Positions 1 through 9,109 of a stretch of 64,000 nucleotides of DNA are shown here, one piece after another; position 1 is the first letter of the stretch, and each line of letters starts with the position of its first letter. The translations under genes and the position numbers were made by a program. The stretch comes from Clostridiaceae bacterium (GTDB lineage: Bacteria > Bacillota > Clostridia > Peptostreptococcales > Natronincolaceae), in the NCBI GenBank assembly GCA_018432235.1, contig JAHDLO010000022.1:114194-178193 (forward strand), in the 5' to 3' direction. Below the pieces are notes generated by a model. That model had not been told where the DNA came from. It worked only from the letters and a program-made list of their open reading frames with translations, and ran no database searches.

Positions 1-1
1 T

Positions 2-883
2 AAGAAGAGTAGTAGTGGGACAAGTAGCTCGAATAGCTCTAGTGGAAGCAGTAGTAGTTCAAGTAATAATAGTAATAACAGTAATACAAGTAGTGGAAAC
101 ACAGAGCCACAAGGGTTAAATAATTAAGTTAACGGGCTTGTAAACACAACAACCTCACCAAATATGCAAGGATTAGCTAGCAACATAGGAGGAACTAACC
201 AAACAAATAATACGACAAATGCAGGAAATCAGTGAATAGTTCTTACAAAAACAGTGATACCGAAACATAGTCAGGTAAACGAAACCTATGAAATAATTGA
301 GGATATTCAAATACCACTAGGACTTGGAACAGTATCAATTCCTGTACCAAGGGGACTTGATTTGCCCGGTTTGAAAGAATTTATTACTTCTATACCAGCT
401 ATTATTGGAGCAGCAGGGTCAGCTGTCGTAGTAGGAATATTTTCAGGTATAGCTGTAATCATTCTAAGGACTGACGTTACCATGACCGCTGAAGAGGAAG
501 AAGCTTGGTTAAGAGAAGCTGAGGCGGAGAGGCAAAAGAATAGTGATCGTACTGAAGGAGAGAGTAAAACTTCCTTACCAAATCAAGGAACGGTAAAAGG
601 AAATGTAGAGGGGGATCCTCCTGTTGATGCTGGAAAACAAGGAAAATATGTTCAAGGCCATAATAATAGTGATTCATCAAAATCACAATGGTCTGAAGGA
701 GAAGATGGAGTTGACCTAACGCAAGAAGCGTGGCAGAAAGGAAAAACATTATCTGATGGAACTAAAGTTTGGGATACAGGGCAAACAACTGGTTCTAATG
801 GAGAAACAGGAGTATGAGCGCACATAGATGGTAAAGGAAATATACATGGATATCCTGTTAATCCAGATCAGTATTTGAAGTAA
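2..883 (+). pseudogene. Polymorphic toxin, 3' part, broken by three in-frame stops
   Basis: One reading frame runs from the left edge to the TAA at 881-883, interrupted by TAA at 125-127 and TGA at 233-235 and 815-817. The readable protein has a Ser/Asn-rich tract, a hydrophobic segment near 380-470, an acidic Glu/Lys/Gln-rich linker and a C-terminal domain containing GKQGKYVQGHNN and, after the last stop, HIDGKGNIHGYPVNP. The first motif resembles the Ntox50-type RNase toxins seen at polymorphic toxin C-termini; this is recalled, not searched. The stretch 254-817 has no stop and could start at GTG 254, but no Shine-Dalgarno site precedes it. Residues continue sensibly across all three stops, so this is a recent pseudogene of a secreted toxin. 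The following gene is its probable immunity gene. The true 5' end lies outside the window. Confidence 0.7.
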
Positions 884-907
884 TTCATAAGTTTATGGAG
901 GGAGTTT

Positions 908-1360
908 ATGATAAAAACAGATATTGGGAATATAATGGTTACTGTTGACGAAGCGGTTTTAGATTATAAATCAATTAAACTTGCTAATAATGGCAAAAAT
1001 TTCAAAGTTGATGGGCGTTATCAAGTAACAGTAGATAATATCGTCGTTTGTAATTCAGAAACTGTGATAGATATCTTAATAGACGATAGAAAAGTTTTAG
1101 ACTTAAAAGGCTATTCAGAATCAGGTGAGCGTCTAGCACTGATAAGCTTTATGCACAATAACATTAAGCTAAGTATTGGAGTCGAAGGTGATCTACAAGG
1201 CGTTTATTATGAATATATGAATGATAGGTTGCGTGTTAAGATTACAAATACTGCATCAATAAATACACTTATTTTTTTTATTGCTTGGTTAAAGATGGAT
1301 AATAAAGAACTGGAAGAAATATATACATGGTTTGCTGCAGATCCAACGTTAATTTCTTAA
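908..1360 (+). CDS. Probable immunity protein for the upstream toxin
   Basis: A 150-residue soluble protein with no signal peptide or membrane segment. The ATG at 908 follows a good GGAGGG site at 898-903. I do not recognise a named family. The functional guess rests on position: it begins 25 bp after the end of a polymorphic toxin C-terminus, the classical place for the cognate immunity gene, and a second toxin/immunity pair follows. Composition is mixed alpha/beta with a beta-rich N-terminal half. The reading frame is intact although its toxin is broken, as expected if immunity is kept longer than toxin activity. Confidence 0.7.
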   Translation: MIKTDIGNIMVTVDEAVLDYKSIKLANNGKNFKVDGRYQVTVDNIVVCNSETVIDILIDDRKVLDLKGYSESGERLALISFMHNNIKLSIGVEGDLQGVYYEYMNDRLRVKITNTASINTLIFFIAWLKMDNKELEEIYTWFAADPTLIS

Positions 1361-1395
1361 AACAAAAAAAGTGTTTATATTAGAATGCATAATCA

Positions 1396-1446
1396 AATGA
1401 TAAGAGTGGGGGTAATCAGTAATTGGTTATCGCCTTTATCATTTTC
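1396..1446 (+). terminator. Two-tier hairpin after the first immunity gene
   Basis: An 8-bp outer stem (AATGATAA with TTATCATT) encloses an 8-bp inner stem (GGTAATCA with TGGTTATC, two G:U pairs). It is followed by TTTTCC, not a long U tract. It could be a weak intrinsic terminator or a relic of the junction between toxin modules. Confidence 0.4.
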
Positions 1447-1492
1447 CTTGGGTGTGTACCTTAGAGAGGATTGTCAAGGGAACGCCTAACTT

Positions 1493-1857
1493 GTTGGAAA
1501 ACATACAGGTTCATTAGATGGCTTAACAGCAGCAGAAAGAACAGCTGTGAATGATTTAGTTTCAAGGGCAAAAACGTAGAAATAATCCCACGATCTAATG
1601 TTCAGGGGGTTAGTACACCTGATTTCATGGTAAATGGTGTAAAAACAGAACTAAAAACTTTTACTGGAACGAGTCTTAATACTCCGGTAACCAGAATTAC
1701 AGATGGGTTTAAGCGAGGGACAGAAGCAGTTATTATAGGCGGAAGGAATGTTGGAATAACAGCTGAGCAAGCAAAGCAGATACTCAATCGTGCAGCAGGT
1801 ACTTATCAAAATAAAGTATTGCCTGGTCAAGTTGAAACTTGGTCTATTGATGGATAA
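1493..1857 (+). pseudogene. Orphan CdiA-CT-like toxin fragment with frameshift
   Basis: Two overlapping pieces make one protein. Frame 2 from about 1493 gives a stretch including SLDGLTAAERTAVNDLVS. From about 1570 the frame must shift to frame 1, giving KNVEIIPRSNVQGVSTPDF and continuing to the stop at 1857. Restoring one A in the A5 run at 1570-1574 joins them. The joined sequence resembles nuclease-type toxin C-termini of contact-dependent inhibition systems (the pattern of a TPDF core, an E-K pair and a T-R-I-x-D-G-F helix). No start or secretion region precedes it (TAA at 1487), so this is a displaced toxin cassette. The intact reading from ATG 1627 (76 residues) is only the C-terminal half. 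Confidence 0.65.
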
Positions 1858-1874
1858 TAGGGAGGTAAGAGTTT

Positions 1875-2114
1875 ATGAGAATGCAATGTAAATGTGGAGA
1901 AATATTGTCGAATAGCATGGCTCCCAATGACATTCAATTAAGAGTATATACTGACAAAGAGTGGGATGACATAATCAATATGGGTGAAATTGATTCAATA
2001 AATATTACACATCCTAAATTTGATGTATGGCGTTGTCCTAAATGTGAAAGAATTTATTTCTTCGAAGATGATAACTATAAAGCGACAAAAATATATAAGT
2101 TGGAAGAAGAATAG
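1875..2114 (+). CDS. Probable immunity protein with zinc-ribbon-like cysteines
   Basis: 79 residues. The ATG at 1875 follows GGAGG at 1861-1865 and begins 17 bp after the toxin fragment. It has CKCGE near residue 5 and CPKCERIYFFE near residue 54, giving two Cys pairs that could bind zinc, plus the motif APNDIQLRVYTDKEWDDI. Small proteins of this pattern are common directly behind toxin C-termini in Firmicutes and Proteobacteria, so an immunity role is inferred from family memory and position. The frame is intact. A terminator-like hairpin follows at 2126. Confidence 0.7.
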   Translation: MRMQCKCGEILSNSMAPNDIQLRVYTDKEWDDIINMGEIDSINITHPKFDVWRCPKCERIYFFEDDNYKATKIYKLEEE

Positions 2115-2125
2115 CAATATTTTAC

Positions 2126-2159
2126 GGGTCACATAGTTTCGGCTGATGTGACCTTTCTT
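2126..2159 (+). terminator. Intrinsic terminator closing the toxin/immunity block
   Basis: Perfect 8-bp stem GGTCACAT / ATGTGACC with an 11-nt loop, followed by TTTCTTCTT. Confidence 0.7.
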
Positions 2160-2585
2160 CTTATTATTCAAGTAGACATAAAATTGAAAAGTGAAACAAT
2201 CATAGCACGCACTTTTTAAAACGCCTTGTACCGTATTTTTATTTGTCATGCAATACACAAAAACAGCTAATACCAAAGGTTGTGAGGTCTGCTACTAAAC
2301 ATGATGGATATAATACCCCAAAAAACTTGTGTATTTTATTAAAAAGGGGTGGAAAAGATATGGACTTACTCCCAGCTGATGGAGTTTATAGGTAAAGAAA
2401 AATTTATTGACAGATAATGTAAAAGAAATCAGAAATATTGAGAGGTCTTATACTCTAGCAGTGTATTAATTTATCCTTATACGCAATGGCATAAGAACAG
2501 CAGAATAGATTTAATAAGGTTAATATTTTGTGTCAGGATAAGAATTGCAAATCCTGTCACTTTATATTTAAAGCCCTTGGTCAAT
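2160..2585. other. AT-rich intergenic stretch without a recognisable gene
   Basis: No open frame of gene quality on either strand. A small ATG ORF of 11 codons behind AAAGGGGTGG near 2345-2395 may be a relic. The stretch separates the toxin block from the acetyltransferase gene and looks like decayed DNA. Confidence 0.5.
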
Positions 2586-2614
2586 TTGCTTTATTACAGG
2601 AATTAGAATATTAT
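2586..2614 (+). promoter_or_regulatory. Candidate sigma-A promoter of the acetyltransferase gene
   Basis: TTGCTT, 17-bp spacer, TATTAT, ending 35 bp before the TTG start at 2650. Confidence 0.4.
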
Positions 2615-2649
2615 GATAATATGCAAAATGCAAAAAGGGAGGAATCGAA

Positions 2650-3498
2650 TTGATCATATATGATTGCTGTAAAAATGCAACGGCAGAAGACATTTTTCAA
2701 GCCTTTCAAAGAGGCTTCTCCGACTACATAATCAAAATGGAGCTGACACAGGAGGTCTTCATAGAACGATTTTTTGGCCCTGAGGGGAATCAGCTAGTAA
2801 ATTCCTTTATTGCCTTTGATGATGGCAGACCAATAGGCGTTATTCTAGGGGGAATCAAGGATTATGAGGGGATAAAAACGCTACGCTGCGGAACCTTGGG
2901 CGTGGACCCGGATTATAGGGGAAAGGGCGTCAGTAAAAGGCTGTACGAGCTTCATAGGCAGGCAGCCCTTGATAATGGCTGTAAGCAGATGTTTTTAGAG
3001 GTGATTGCTGGCAATGATCGGGCTATTAGCTTTTATAAAAAACTTGGTTATGAAAAGGTGTACGATCTTAGCTACTATTCCTATGAAGTGAAGGCACAGG
3101 AAAATAAAGCTGAGGCGTCCATCGATGTAAGGGAGATATCCCTTGAGACAATAAAGCCACTTTCAAAACAGATGGTGGACATACATATTAACTGGCAAAA
3201 TGATTTTGATTACTTGGAAAAAAAGCCAGGCATTAAGTATTTTGGCTATTACAGGGCGGGCGCTCTTGTGGCAGCCATAAGCCTTCATTCAGCCGGAAGC
3301 ATCCATTTTATATGGACAATGCCTTCGGAAAGACATCAGGGACTAGCAAGGGCATTAATTCATAAAGGAGCTGAAGTGCTAAAGCTTAAGACATTGCATA
3401 TAAGCTTTCCTAATAGTGCAAATCTTGCAGGCTTTGTGAAGCATTTAGGCTTTATAAAAAAGGAAATTGCACAATATGAAATGTACTTAACACTTTAG
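2650..3498 (+). CDS. GNAT acetyltransferase, two-domain
   Basis: 282 residues, started at TTG 2650 because GGGAGG at 2637-2642 is correctly spaced and no ATG is nearby. The N-terminal half is a GNAT domain: the acetyl-CoA binding loop reads DPDYRGKGVSKRLYELHR, then an Asn-Asp-Arg-Ala-x-x-Phe-Tyr-x-x-x-Gly-Tyr C-terminal motif (NDRAISFYKKLGY). The second half (about 150-282) looks like another, more divergent GNAT fold with PSERHQGLARALIHKG. Such tandem GNATs transfer acetyl groups to small amines or protein N-termini; the substrate cannot be read. It stands alone between its own promoter and terminator. Confidence 0.88.
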   Translation: MIIYDCCKNATAEDIFQAFQRGFSDYIIKMELTQEVFIERFFGPEGNQLVNSFIAFDDGRPIGVILGGIKDYEGIKTLRCGTLGVDPDYRGKGVSKRLYELHRQAALDNGCKQMFLEVIAGNDRAISFYKKLGYEKVYDLSYYSYEVKAQENKAEASIDVREISLETIKPLSKQMVDIHINWQNDFDYLEKKPGIKYFGYYRAGALVAAISLHSAGSIHFIWTMPSERHQGLARALIHKGAEVLKLKTLHISFPNSANLAGFVKHLGFIKKEIAQYEMYLTL

Positions 3499-3592
3499 CA
3501 ATCATAACGGCTAAGCCGAAATAAGTAAAGTGCGTTTAAGGATAGAAGCGCTTAGATTGATCAATTAAGAGAAGAGGCTTTCTGCTATTTAA

Positions 3593-3624
3593 ACCCATTG
3601 TTAATAACAGCAGTGGGTGTTTTA
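3593..3624 (+). terminator. Terminator after the GNAT gene
   Basis: Stem ACCCATTG / CAGTGGGT (one G:U), 10-nt loop, then GTTTTAA. A weak U tract lowers confidence. The 370 bp between here and the adhesin promoter hold no gene I can support. Confidence 0.5.
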
Positions 3625-3971
3625 ACATAAAAGCTAGCATCATCAATTCAAGAAAATAAAGCCTTAAAATAATTTCAAATCTACGATGTTAGAGTGATGG
3701 GGAAGCTTCTTCCTATCATTTTTTTTTGAACAATTTTATTGCTTGATGCAATTTTTTGTTACGTTTTTATAAAAGAATAATTATCAATAGAGCCGTCAGG
3801 GTGTAATAACTGGCGTTTTATTTATGCGCTATACGATATAAAGAAGCTCAACCATTGCATTTAGCAATATATAGCATATAAAATGTTAAAAATTTAATTA
3901 CCACACCCTCTGCCCTCCCCTCGTCACCTAGGACTATGGTCCCAAAAAACATGACTAAAGTCCTATGAAAT

Positions 3972-4001
3972 TTGATTAAGTGAAATTTATGTTGGTATAA
4001 A
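3972..4001 (+). promoter_or_regulatory. Candidate promoter of the adhesin gene with upstream dyads
   Basis: TTGATT, 18-bp spacer, TATAAA. Just upstream lie two short dyads, GGACTATGGTCC (3931-3942) and GACTAAAGTC (3953-3962), then CCTATGAAAT (3962-3971), which abut the -35 box and could bind a regulator. Confidence 0.45.
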
Positions 4002-4047
4002 TTACAGTAATATTTACTAAATATTTCTAAGCGAGGGGGTAGTCTAA

Positions 4048-7000
4048 ATGTCACGGATGGAAAATCGATTAAAGCAAAAACGGGCGAAGCTGCTAAATAT
4101 AAGCCTAGCAGTTCTGATGATAGTTCTGACGATATTTGCTCAGAGCTTTCCACCCATGTTTGCTAATTTTTCCTATGCTGAGGCAGAGGAGCAGATTATT
4201 ACTGTAGAGGGTGAAATATCTGCAGGGGAAACAGAAGCGGTGTTAGAAGACGAAGAAGAAGTAATCATTGAAGAGGAAGAAATAGCAGATGAAGCTGCTA
4301 CAGAGGATGAAGGGACTACGATAGATGAAGCAGACACAGAAGATAATAGCTCGCCGACACAGCTGGAGAATGAAGCTGTAGAGCTGCTGAGTGGCATTGG
4401 ATTATTTTCTCTGGAACCGAAGGATCTAGGAAGCGATATTTTCAAAAACGTAAGGCTGAAAATAAAGCAGGATGATGGGCCAGAGACCGATATCATAGTA
4501 GGTCAACCACTGGAAATCAATGAAGGCACAATTGTAAAGCTGGAGTTCGACTGGGAAATAGCGGATGATAATACGCCAGACTTTATCTTTACAGAAGGCG
4601 ATTGGGCTGAAATAAAAATACCTGAGATATTTGAAGGACTTCCCGGTGGTATGAGTGGTGATTTAATGTGGGGAGGTACGGCGGTTGGTAGATATACCTT
4701 AGATAATAACAACAATTTAAGGGTTGAATTCAATTCTGTATTGGTGGAGCATAGTGAAAGAAAGGGTGAGGTATGGGTTTGGCTAAAATTTGATTTAGAC
4801 GAGTTTAAAGACGATGTTACCCAAACCATTGAATTTGAATATCCCATCAGCAGAAGCTTCACCATAACTGCAAAGCCCAGCGGCAGCAATCCCGCTATTA
4901 CTAAATCAGGCAGTGCGAATGAAGCAATTAATGCTGAATATATTAATTGGGTGATAGATGTAAATAAAAATATGGAGAGCTTAAATCATGCTATCATAGA
5001 GGATATCATACCAGAGGGACTGGCGTTGATGGCTGACAGTATAGAAATATATGACCTGACGATAGGCTATAATGGTGCAGTAACAAATGAGGCGCCATCC
5101 GCTAAATCAGCAATAGGATTTCCAATTGAATTAGGACAGATTAATACGGCATATCGCATTAGATACAAAACAGCCATTGTAGATTATCTCAAGGCTTCTT
5201 ATGAGAACATTGCAGTATTAAAGGACAATGATACTGAAAAGGGTACCGCAACATATGATATTGGACAGTTGACTATAGGCTCCTCTATAGATAAAGGGGG
5301 TACAGCAAATAACAGCGGTAATAACTCCACAAAGATCACATGGACAATAGATATCAACAAGGCTGAGCTAAATCTCAGTAATGTAACTGTTGACGACCAG
5401 CTTTTAAGTTCTGGCTTGACCATTGACTACAATAGCATTAAAATATATGAGCTCATTAAGCAGGGTTCAGTGTGGGTTCAGGGTGCAAATGTTACTGATC
5501 AATTTCAACCTTATAGCTTTCCCATTAGTCTTGGAGACCTTGATAGGAGGGTATATCGTATCGTCTTTGACACAGATATCGCCTATTCAGAATACAAACC
5601 GTCAAATCAATTTAGCAATAAGGCTATATTGAGGGTAAATGGCGGAAACAGAGGAGAGGCAACAGCCAATGTAACAGTGAACAGGGGTACACTAATAGAA
5701 AAGTCCGGGCAGGAGCTGACATCCTATGATGTTATTCCCCACATCAGATGGACCATCCATGTCAATAGAGCGAATCATGGTATAACAGATGCCACGGTAA
5801 CTGACATCATAGGGAACGGTCTTGAATTAAGGCAGGATAGTATAGAGATATATGATCATAATAACAACGAAATTCTATTGCAATCAGCACCGAATACGCC
5901 AAGCATAGAAAGCACCAATAACAATAATTTCGTCATTAAGCTGGGCGATACAAGCACCTATTATAAAATAGAGTATATCACCGATATCATAGACCCAAGT
6001 GGAGCCATTAATAATGAGGCTGAATTATGGGGAGATGGTCTGGTGGGTGATGGTATAATTGGTAATACGATTAAAACTGGAGTAGTTACCCCCGGTAATG
6101 TAGTCAATAACAGCTATGCCAAGTCTACAGAGACCAATAGAACAGTTGGTGGTATAAGCTTTGACGGGCTAAACCACACTACTAAAACCATGAGCTGGCG
6201 GCTGACGGTGGATGCCGTTAAGGAGGAAGTAACAGAGCTTACAATTACAGATAGCTTTATGCCAAACGGCAGTATGGTGTTTTTAGCGGATACCCTTAGG
6301 GTTCTGAAGGGTTCAACCCTACTGGCGGAAGGCACCGACTATACACTGATTGACAACGGCTCAGGTGGATTTGTACTTGAATTTATTGGGACACTTGGAA
6401 AAGCAAGATATGAGGTTTTCTTTAAAACCTCCTTTGATCCAAATACAGTTATAGCAGCCGGAGGCACATTAAATACGACAAGAGCCTATACCAACAGAGC
6501 AGGCTTTGTCGGTAAAACAAAGGATGTTTCTGGCACAATAAAACCATTCGATATTGAGAGGACTGCTAAATACGACATCAACCAGGTGGTAGCCAACGGC
6601 GGCAAAAAGGAAGGCACCCTCTACAGAGATGCCAGAAGAATCAAATGGGAAATCTATGTCAATGCATTAGGACAGAATTTAACTGGGGAGCCCTTCGTCA
6701 TAACTGATACCTTAAGCTCAGCCGATTCCTCAGATCCGGGTCAGCGCTTTGATAAAACGACCTTAGTGGTTAAGGAATACAGCTTGGCGAAAAATGGCAA
6801 CTTAATACCCGGCAATATTCTTGATCCTATTAACTATACCGTAGCTTGGGATGACGCTGCAAACCAATTTATTCTAACGTTCCCAGACGGTATAGATAAG
6901 CCCTACATGGTAGAGTTTTACACTGATATTTTAGGTGTTTCCAAGTCGAAATATATAAACAAAGCGGATATTTCAGGGGAAGGCTTAACGAAATCATACA

Positions 7001-8850
7001 CTGCAGAAACCCTATACCCGAGACACGACAGCTTCCTGATAAAGGACACCCCCGGTGTTACAAATGTTTACACCGACGATGAAATCAAATGGCAGCTTAC
7101 TATAAATGATAGCCTGTCGGCAATAGATGCTGGTGCAGTGCTGACAGATGTTATAAGTAATGGTCTGGTATATGTTAACGGTAGCTTAAAGATAACAAAA
7201 GCCAATGGAGATGAATTAACTGAAGGTGAAGATGCCGATTACACATTAGAAAACCTCTTGAATGAAGACACAGGCATAAGAACTTTAACCGTAACCTTTA
7301 GAGACGCAATTACAACCAAGTATTTGGTAGAGTACAGTACAGTTGTAACCGGTGCTAATGGGACGCAGGTACAAAACAATGCCGTATTCAATGGCGAAAG
7401 CACCACCACTAAGGGAGAAGGCGGCAAAACCTTTATAGTAACTCAATTTTCAGGAGGAACAGGCTCCGGTGTTCGTCCCGGCTCAATTAAGGTAGTAAAG
7501 CAGGATGCCGAGGAAACTGACAAAAAGCTGCAGGGTGCAGGCTTTCAGCTATATTATTTGTTAAATGGTGTTCCTCAGTATATCCTAGATAATGACGGAC
7601 ATTCAATCCATTATACCAACCCTCAGGGAGTGCTTGAATTTAAAAATTTGGCATTGAGAACCTATTATTTAAAAGAGGTATCAGCACCGGCTGGATATGC
7701 AGCATCGGTGGATGAATATGAAATCCTGTTAAATGCTACAACAAGCACTATAGAAAAGGACGTTCTTAATAACAGAGTAAGAATAGATGTGGCAGGAAAT
7801 AAACAGTGGGTTGGCGGGCCGAATCCGAAGCCGACGATACAGCTGCAGCTATACAGAAATGGTGTGGCTTTTGGCGATGCGGTAGAACTAAGCAGTGGCA
7901 CCACCAGTCATACATGGACTGATCTATATCAATATGACGAAAATGCTGTAGAATATGTTTACACTGTGGAGGAATTAAACGCTCCGGAGAATTATTTAAA
8001 ATCTGCTTCAGCAAATGGTCTAACTGTAATCAACACCTATGTGTCTCCAAAAATCAGTGTGACAGGAAATAAGGTATGGCTATATGGACCAACAATAAAA
8101 CCAACCATAGAGCTGCAGCTATATCGTAATAATGTCCCTTATGGAGATAAAGTAGTGCTGCAAAATGGAACAACAGAGCATACATGGAATGACTTAGACA
8201 AAACAGATGCCAATGGCGTAGACTATATTTATACAGTGAATGAAGTCAATGTACCGGCAAATTATATTAGGTCAATTTCAAATAATGGTCTGACAATAAC
8301 CAATAGGTACAGTCCTCCCGGTGACCCTGATCCAGACCCTGTACCACAGCCGGAGCCGGAACCTCCTAAAGAGCCGGAAACCCCAGAGGAACCGGAAACC
8401 CCGGAAGAACCGGAGAGTCCTGAGGAACCGGAAACCCCTGAAGAGCCTGAAACGCCAGAGGAGCCAGAGGAAGAACCGCCCTATACAACACCTGAGGAGA
8501 CGCCAATAGAGGGAGATGTAGAGGTGCCGGAGGGATCTATCCCTCAAATTAAAACACCGCCTAGCCATGGCAGTGTAGAAATAGATGAGGATGGTCATTG
8601 GAGATATACGCCGGATCCCGACTTTGTCGGCATAGATGAGTTTGTCATCATCATTACACATCCGGATGGCAGCGAGGAGGAAATATTGATTGAGATAGAT
8701 GTCATTGAAATTCCCCTTGGTCCCGGCATTCCGACAGAGCTTCCCAAAACCGGTGAGGTAGCCCCTTGGATTTATTATCTGATGGGACTTAGCCTATCGG
8801 CAGCAGGGCTTATGCTTCATAAAAGAGCAAAAGGACAACTTAAAAGGTAA
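4048..8850 (+). CDS. LPXTG-anchored multidomain surface adhesin
   Basis: 1600 residues; ATG 4048 follows GAGGGGG at 4034-4040. Order: Sec signal peptide (about 1-45, cleaved near FSYAEA), a very acidic Glu/Asp stretch (46-110), an N-terminal adhesin-like domain, then about six repeated units of roughly 130 residues, each opening with a pattern like ITWTIDINK or IRWTIHVNR and carrying a D-x-x-x-x-G-L core. These resemble collagen-binding/isopeptide domains of Gram-positive adhesins. Then a SpaA-like domain (near 1150-1240), two Cna-B domains of near-identical layout, a Pro/Glu repeat spacer (about 1425-1480), one cadherin-like module (HGSVEIDEDGHWRYTPDPDF), and the sorting signal LPKTG near 1565 with a hydrophobic segment and basic tail. 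Sortase would attach it to peptidoglycan. The ligand is unknown. It is monocistronic. Confidence 0.92.
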   Translation: MSRMENRLKQKRAKLLNISLAVLMIVLTIFAQSFPPMFANFSYAEAEEQIITVEGEISAGETEAVLEDEEEVIIEEEEIADEAATEDEGTTIDEADTEDNSSPTQLENEAVELLSGIGLFSLEPKDLGSDIFKNVRLKIKQDDGPETDIIVGQPLEINEGTIVKLEFDWEIADDNTPDFIFTEGDWAEIKIPEIFEGLPGGMSGDLMWGGTAVGRYTLDNNNNLRVEFNSVLVEHSERKGEVWVWLKFDLDEFKDDVTQTIEFEYPISRSFTITAKPSGSNPAITKSGSANEAINAEYINWVIDVNKNMESLNHAIIEDIIPEGLALMADSIEIYDLTIGYNGAVTNEAPSAKSAIGFPIELGQINTAYRIRYKTAIVDYLKASYENIAVLKDNDTEKGTATYDIGQLTIGSSIDKGGTANNSGNNSTKITWTIDINKAELNLSNVTVDDQLLSSGLTIDYNSIKIYELIKQGSVWVQGANVTDQFQPYSFPISLGDLDRRVYRIVFDTDIAYSEYKPSNQFSNKAILRVNGGNRGEATANVTVNRGTLIEKSGQELTSYDVIPHIRWTIHVNRANHGITDATVTDIIGNGLELRQDSIEIYDHNNNEILLQSAPNTPSIESTNNNNFVIKLGDTSTYYKIEYITDIIDPSGAINNEAELWGDGLVGDGIIGNTIKTGVVTPGNVVNNSYAKSTETNRTVGGISFDGLNHTTKTMSWRLTVDAVKEEVTELTITDSFMPNGSMVFLADTLRVLKGSTLLAEGTDYTLIDNGSGGFVLEFIGTLGKARYEVFFKTSFDPNTVIAAGGTLNTTRAYTNRAGFVGKTKDVSGTIKPFDIERTAKYDINQVVANGGKKEGTLYRDARRIKWEIYVNALGQNLTGEPFVITDTLSSADSSDPGQRFDKTTLVVKEYSLAKNGNLIPGNILDPINYTVAWDDAANQFILTFPDGIDKPYMVEFYTDILGVSKSKYINKADISGEGLTKSYTAETLYPRHDSFLIKDTPGVTNVYTDDEIKWQLTINDSLSAIDAGAVLTDVISNGLVYVNGSLKITKANGDELTEGEDADYTLENLLNEDTGIRTLTVTFRDAITTKYLVEYSTVVTGANGTQVQNNAVFNGESTTTKGEGGKTFIVTQFSGGTGSGVRPGSIKVVKQDAEETDKKLQGAGFQLYYLLNGVPQYILDNDGHSIHYTNPQGVLEFKNLALRTYYLKEVSAPAGYAASVDEYEILLNATTSTIEKDVLNNRVRIDVAGNKQWVGGPNPKPTIQLQLYRNGVAFGDAVELSSGTTSHTWTDLYQYDENAVEYVYTVEELNAPENYLKSASANGLTVINTYVSPKISVTGNKVWLYGPTIKPTIELQLYRNNVPYGDKVVLQNGTTEHTWNDLDKTDANGVDYIYTVNEVNVPANYIRSISNNGLTITNRYSPPGDPDPDPVPQPEPEPPKEPETPEEPETPEEPESPEEPETPEEPETPEEPEEEPPYTTPEETPIEGDVEVPEGSIPQIKTPPSHGSVEIDEDGHWRYTPDPDFVGIDEFVIIITHPDGSEEEILIEIDVIEIPLGPGIPTELPKTGEVAPWIYYLMGLSLSAAGLMLHKRAKGQLKR

Positions 8851-8993
8851 AGGAAATTAAGAAGTTTGGGCTTCCCATGAATTATGACAGTTATCTGGTA
8901 TAGTTCAAGGGAAGTCTTCTTTATGATAAAAAGCCACTGCCCGTTCCAAAACTTTGCCACAGCTGATTATGAATATACAGTAGTAAAGAATGA

Positions 8994-9042
8994 GGTGACA
9001 AGAGAACCGTCCCCTTGACACATAGTCCCCTTGACACATAAT
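8994..9042. repeat. REP-like GACAAGAGAACCGTCCCC element with duplicated unit
   Basis: GGTGACAAGAGAACCGTCCCC is followed by two tandem copies of the unit CCCCTTGACACATA (at about 9011 and 9027). The core GAGAACCGTCCCCTTG is a sequence I recall as dispersed in many clostridial genomes, often near IS200-like REP-associated transposases. No transposase is present here. It lies between the adhesin gene and the dehydrogenase gene. Confidence 0.5.
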
Positions 9043-9109
9043 CTTAGGTTTATTTTTCCTGGCTTTGGCTATATAATAAATTAAAGAGAATAGTAAGGGG
9101 AGTGACAGT

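Noticed and set aside
2..883. TGA read as Trp in the first toxin (recoding)
   Set aside because: TGA works as a normal stop throughout the window, including in the ATGA overlaps of the defence and pilus operons, and one of the three stops is TAA. Nonsense mutation is simpler.
8321..8509. Alternative frames and tandem repeats in the Pro/Glu spacer, considered as CRISPR or a separate gene
   Set aside because: Repeats follow the codon pattern of a Pro-Glu-Glu protein spacer, are short and have no unique spacers.
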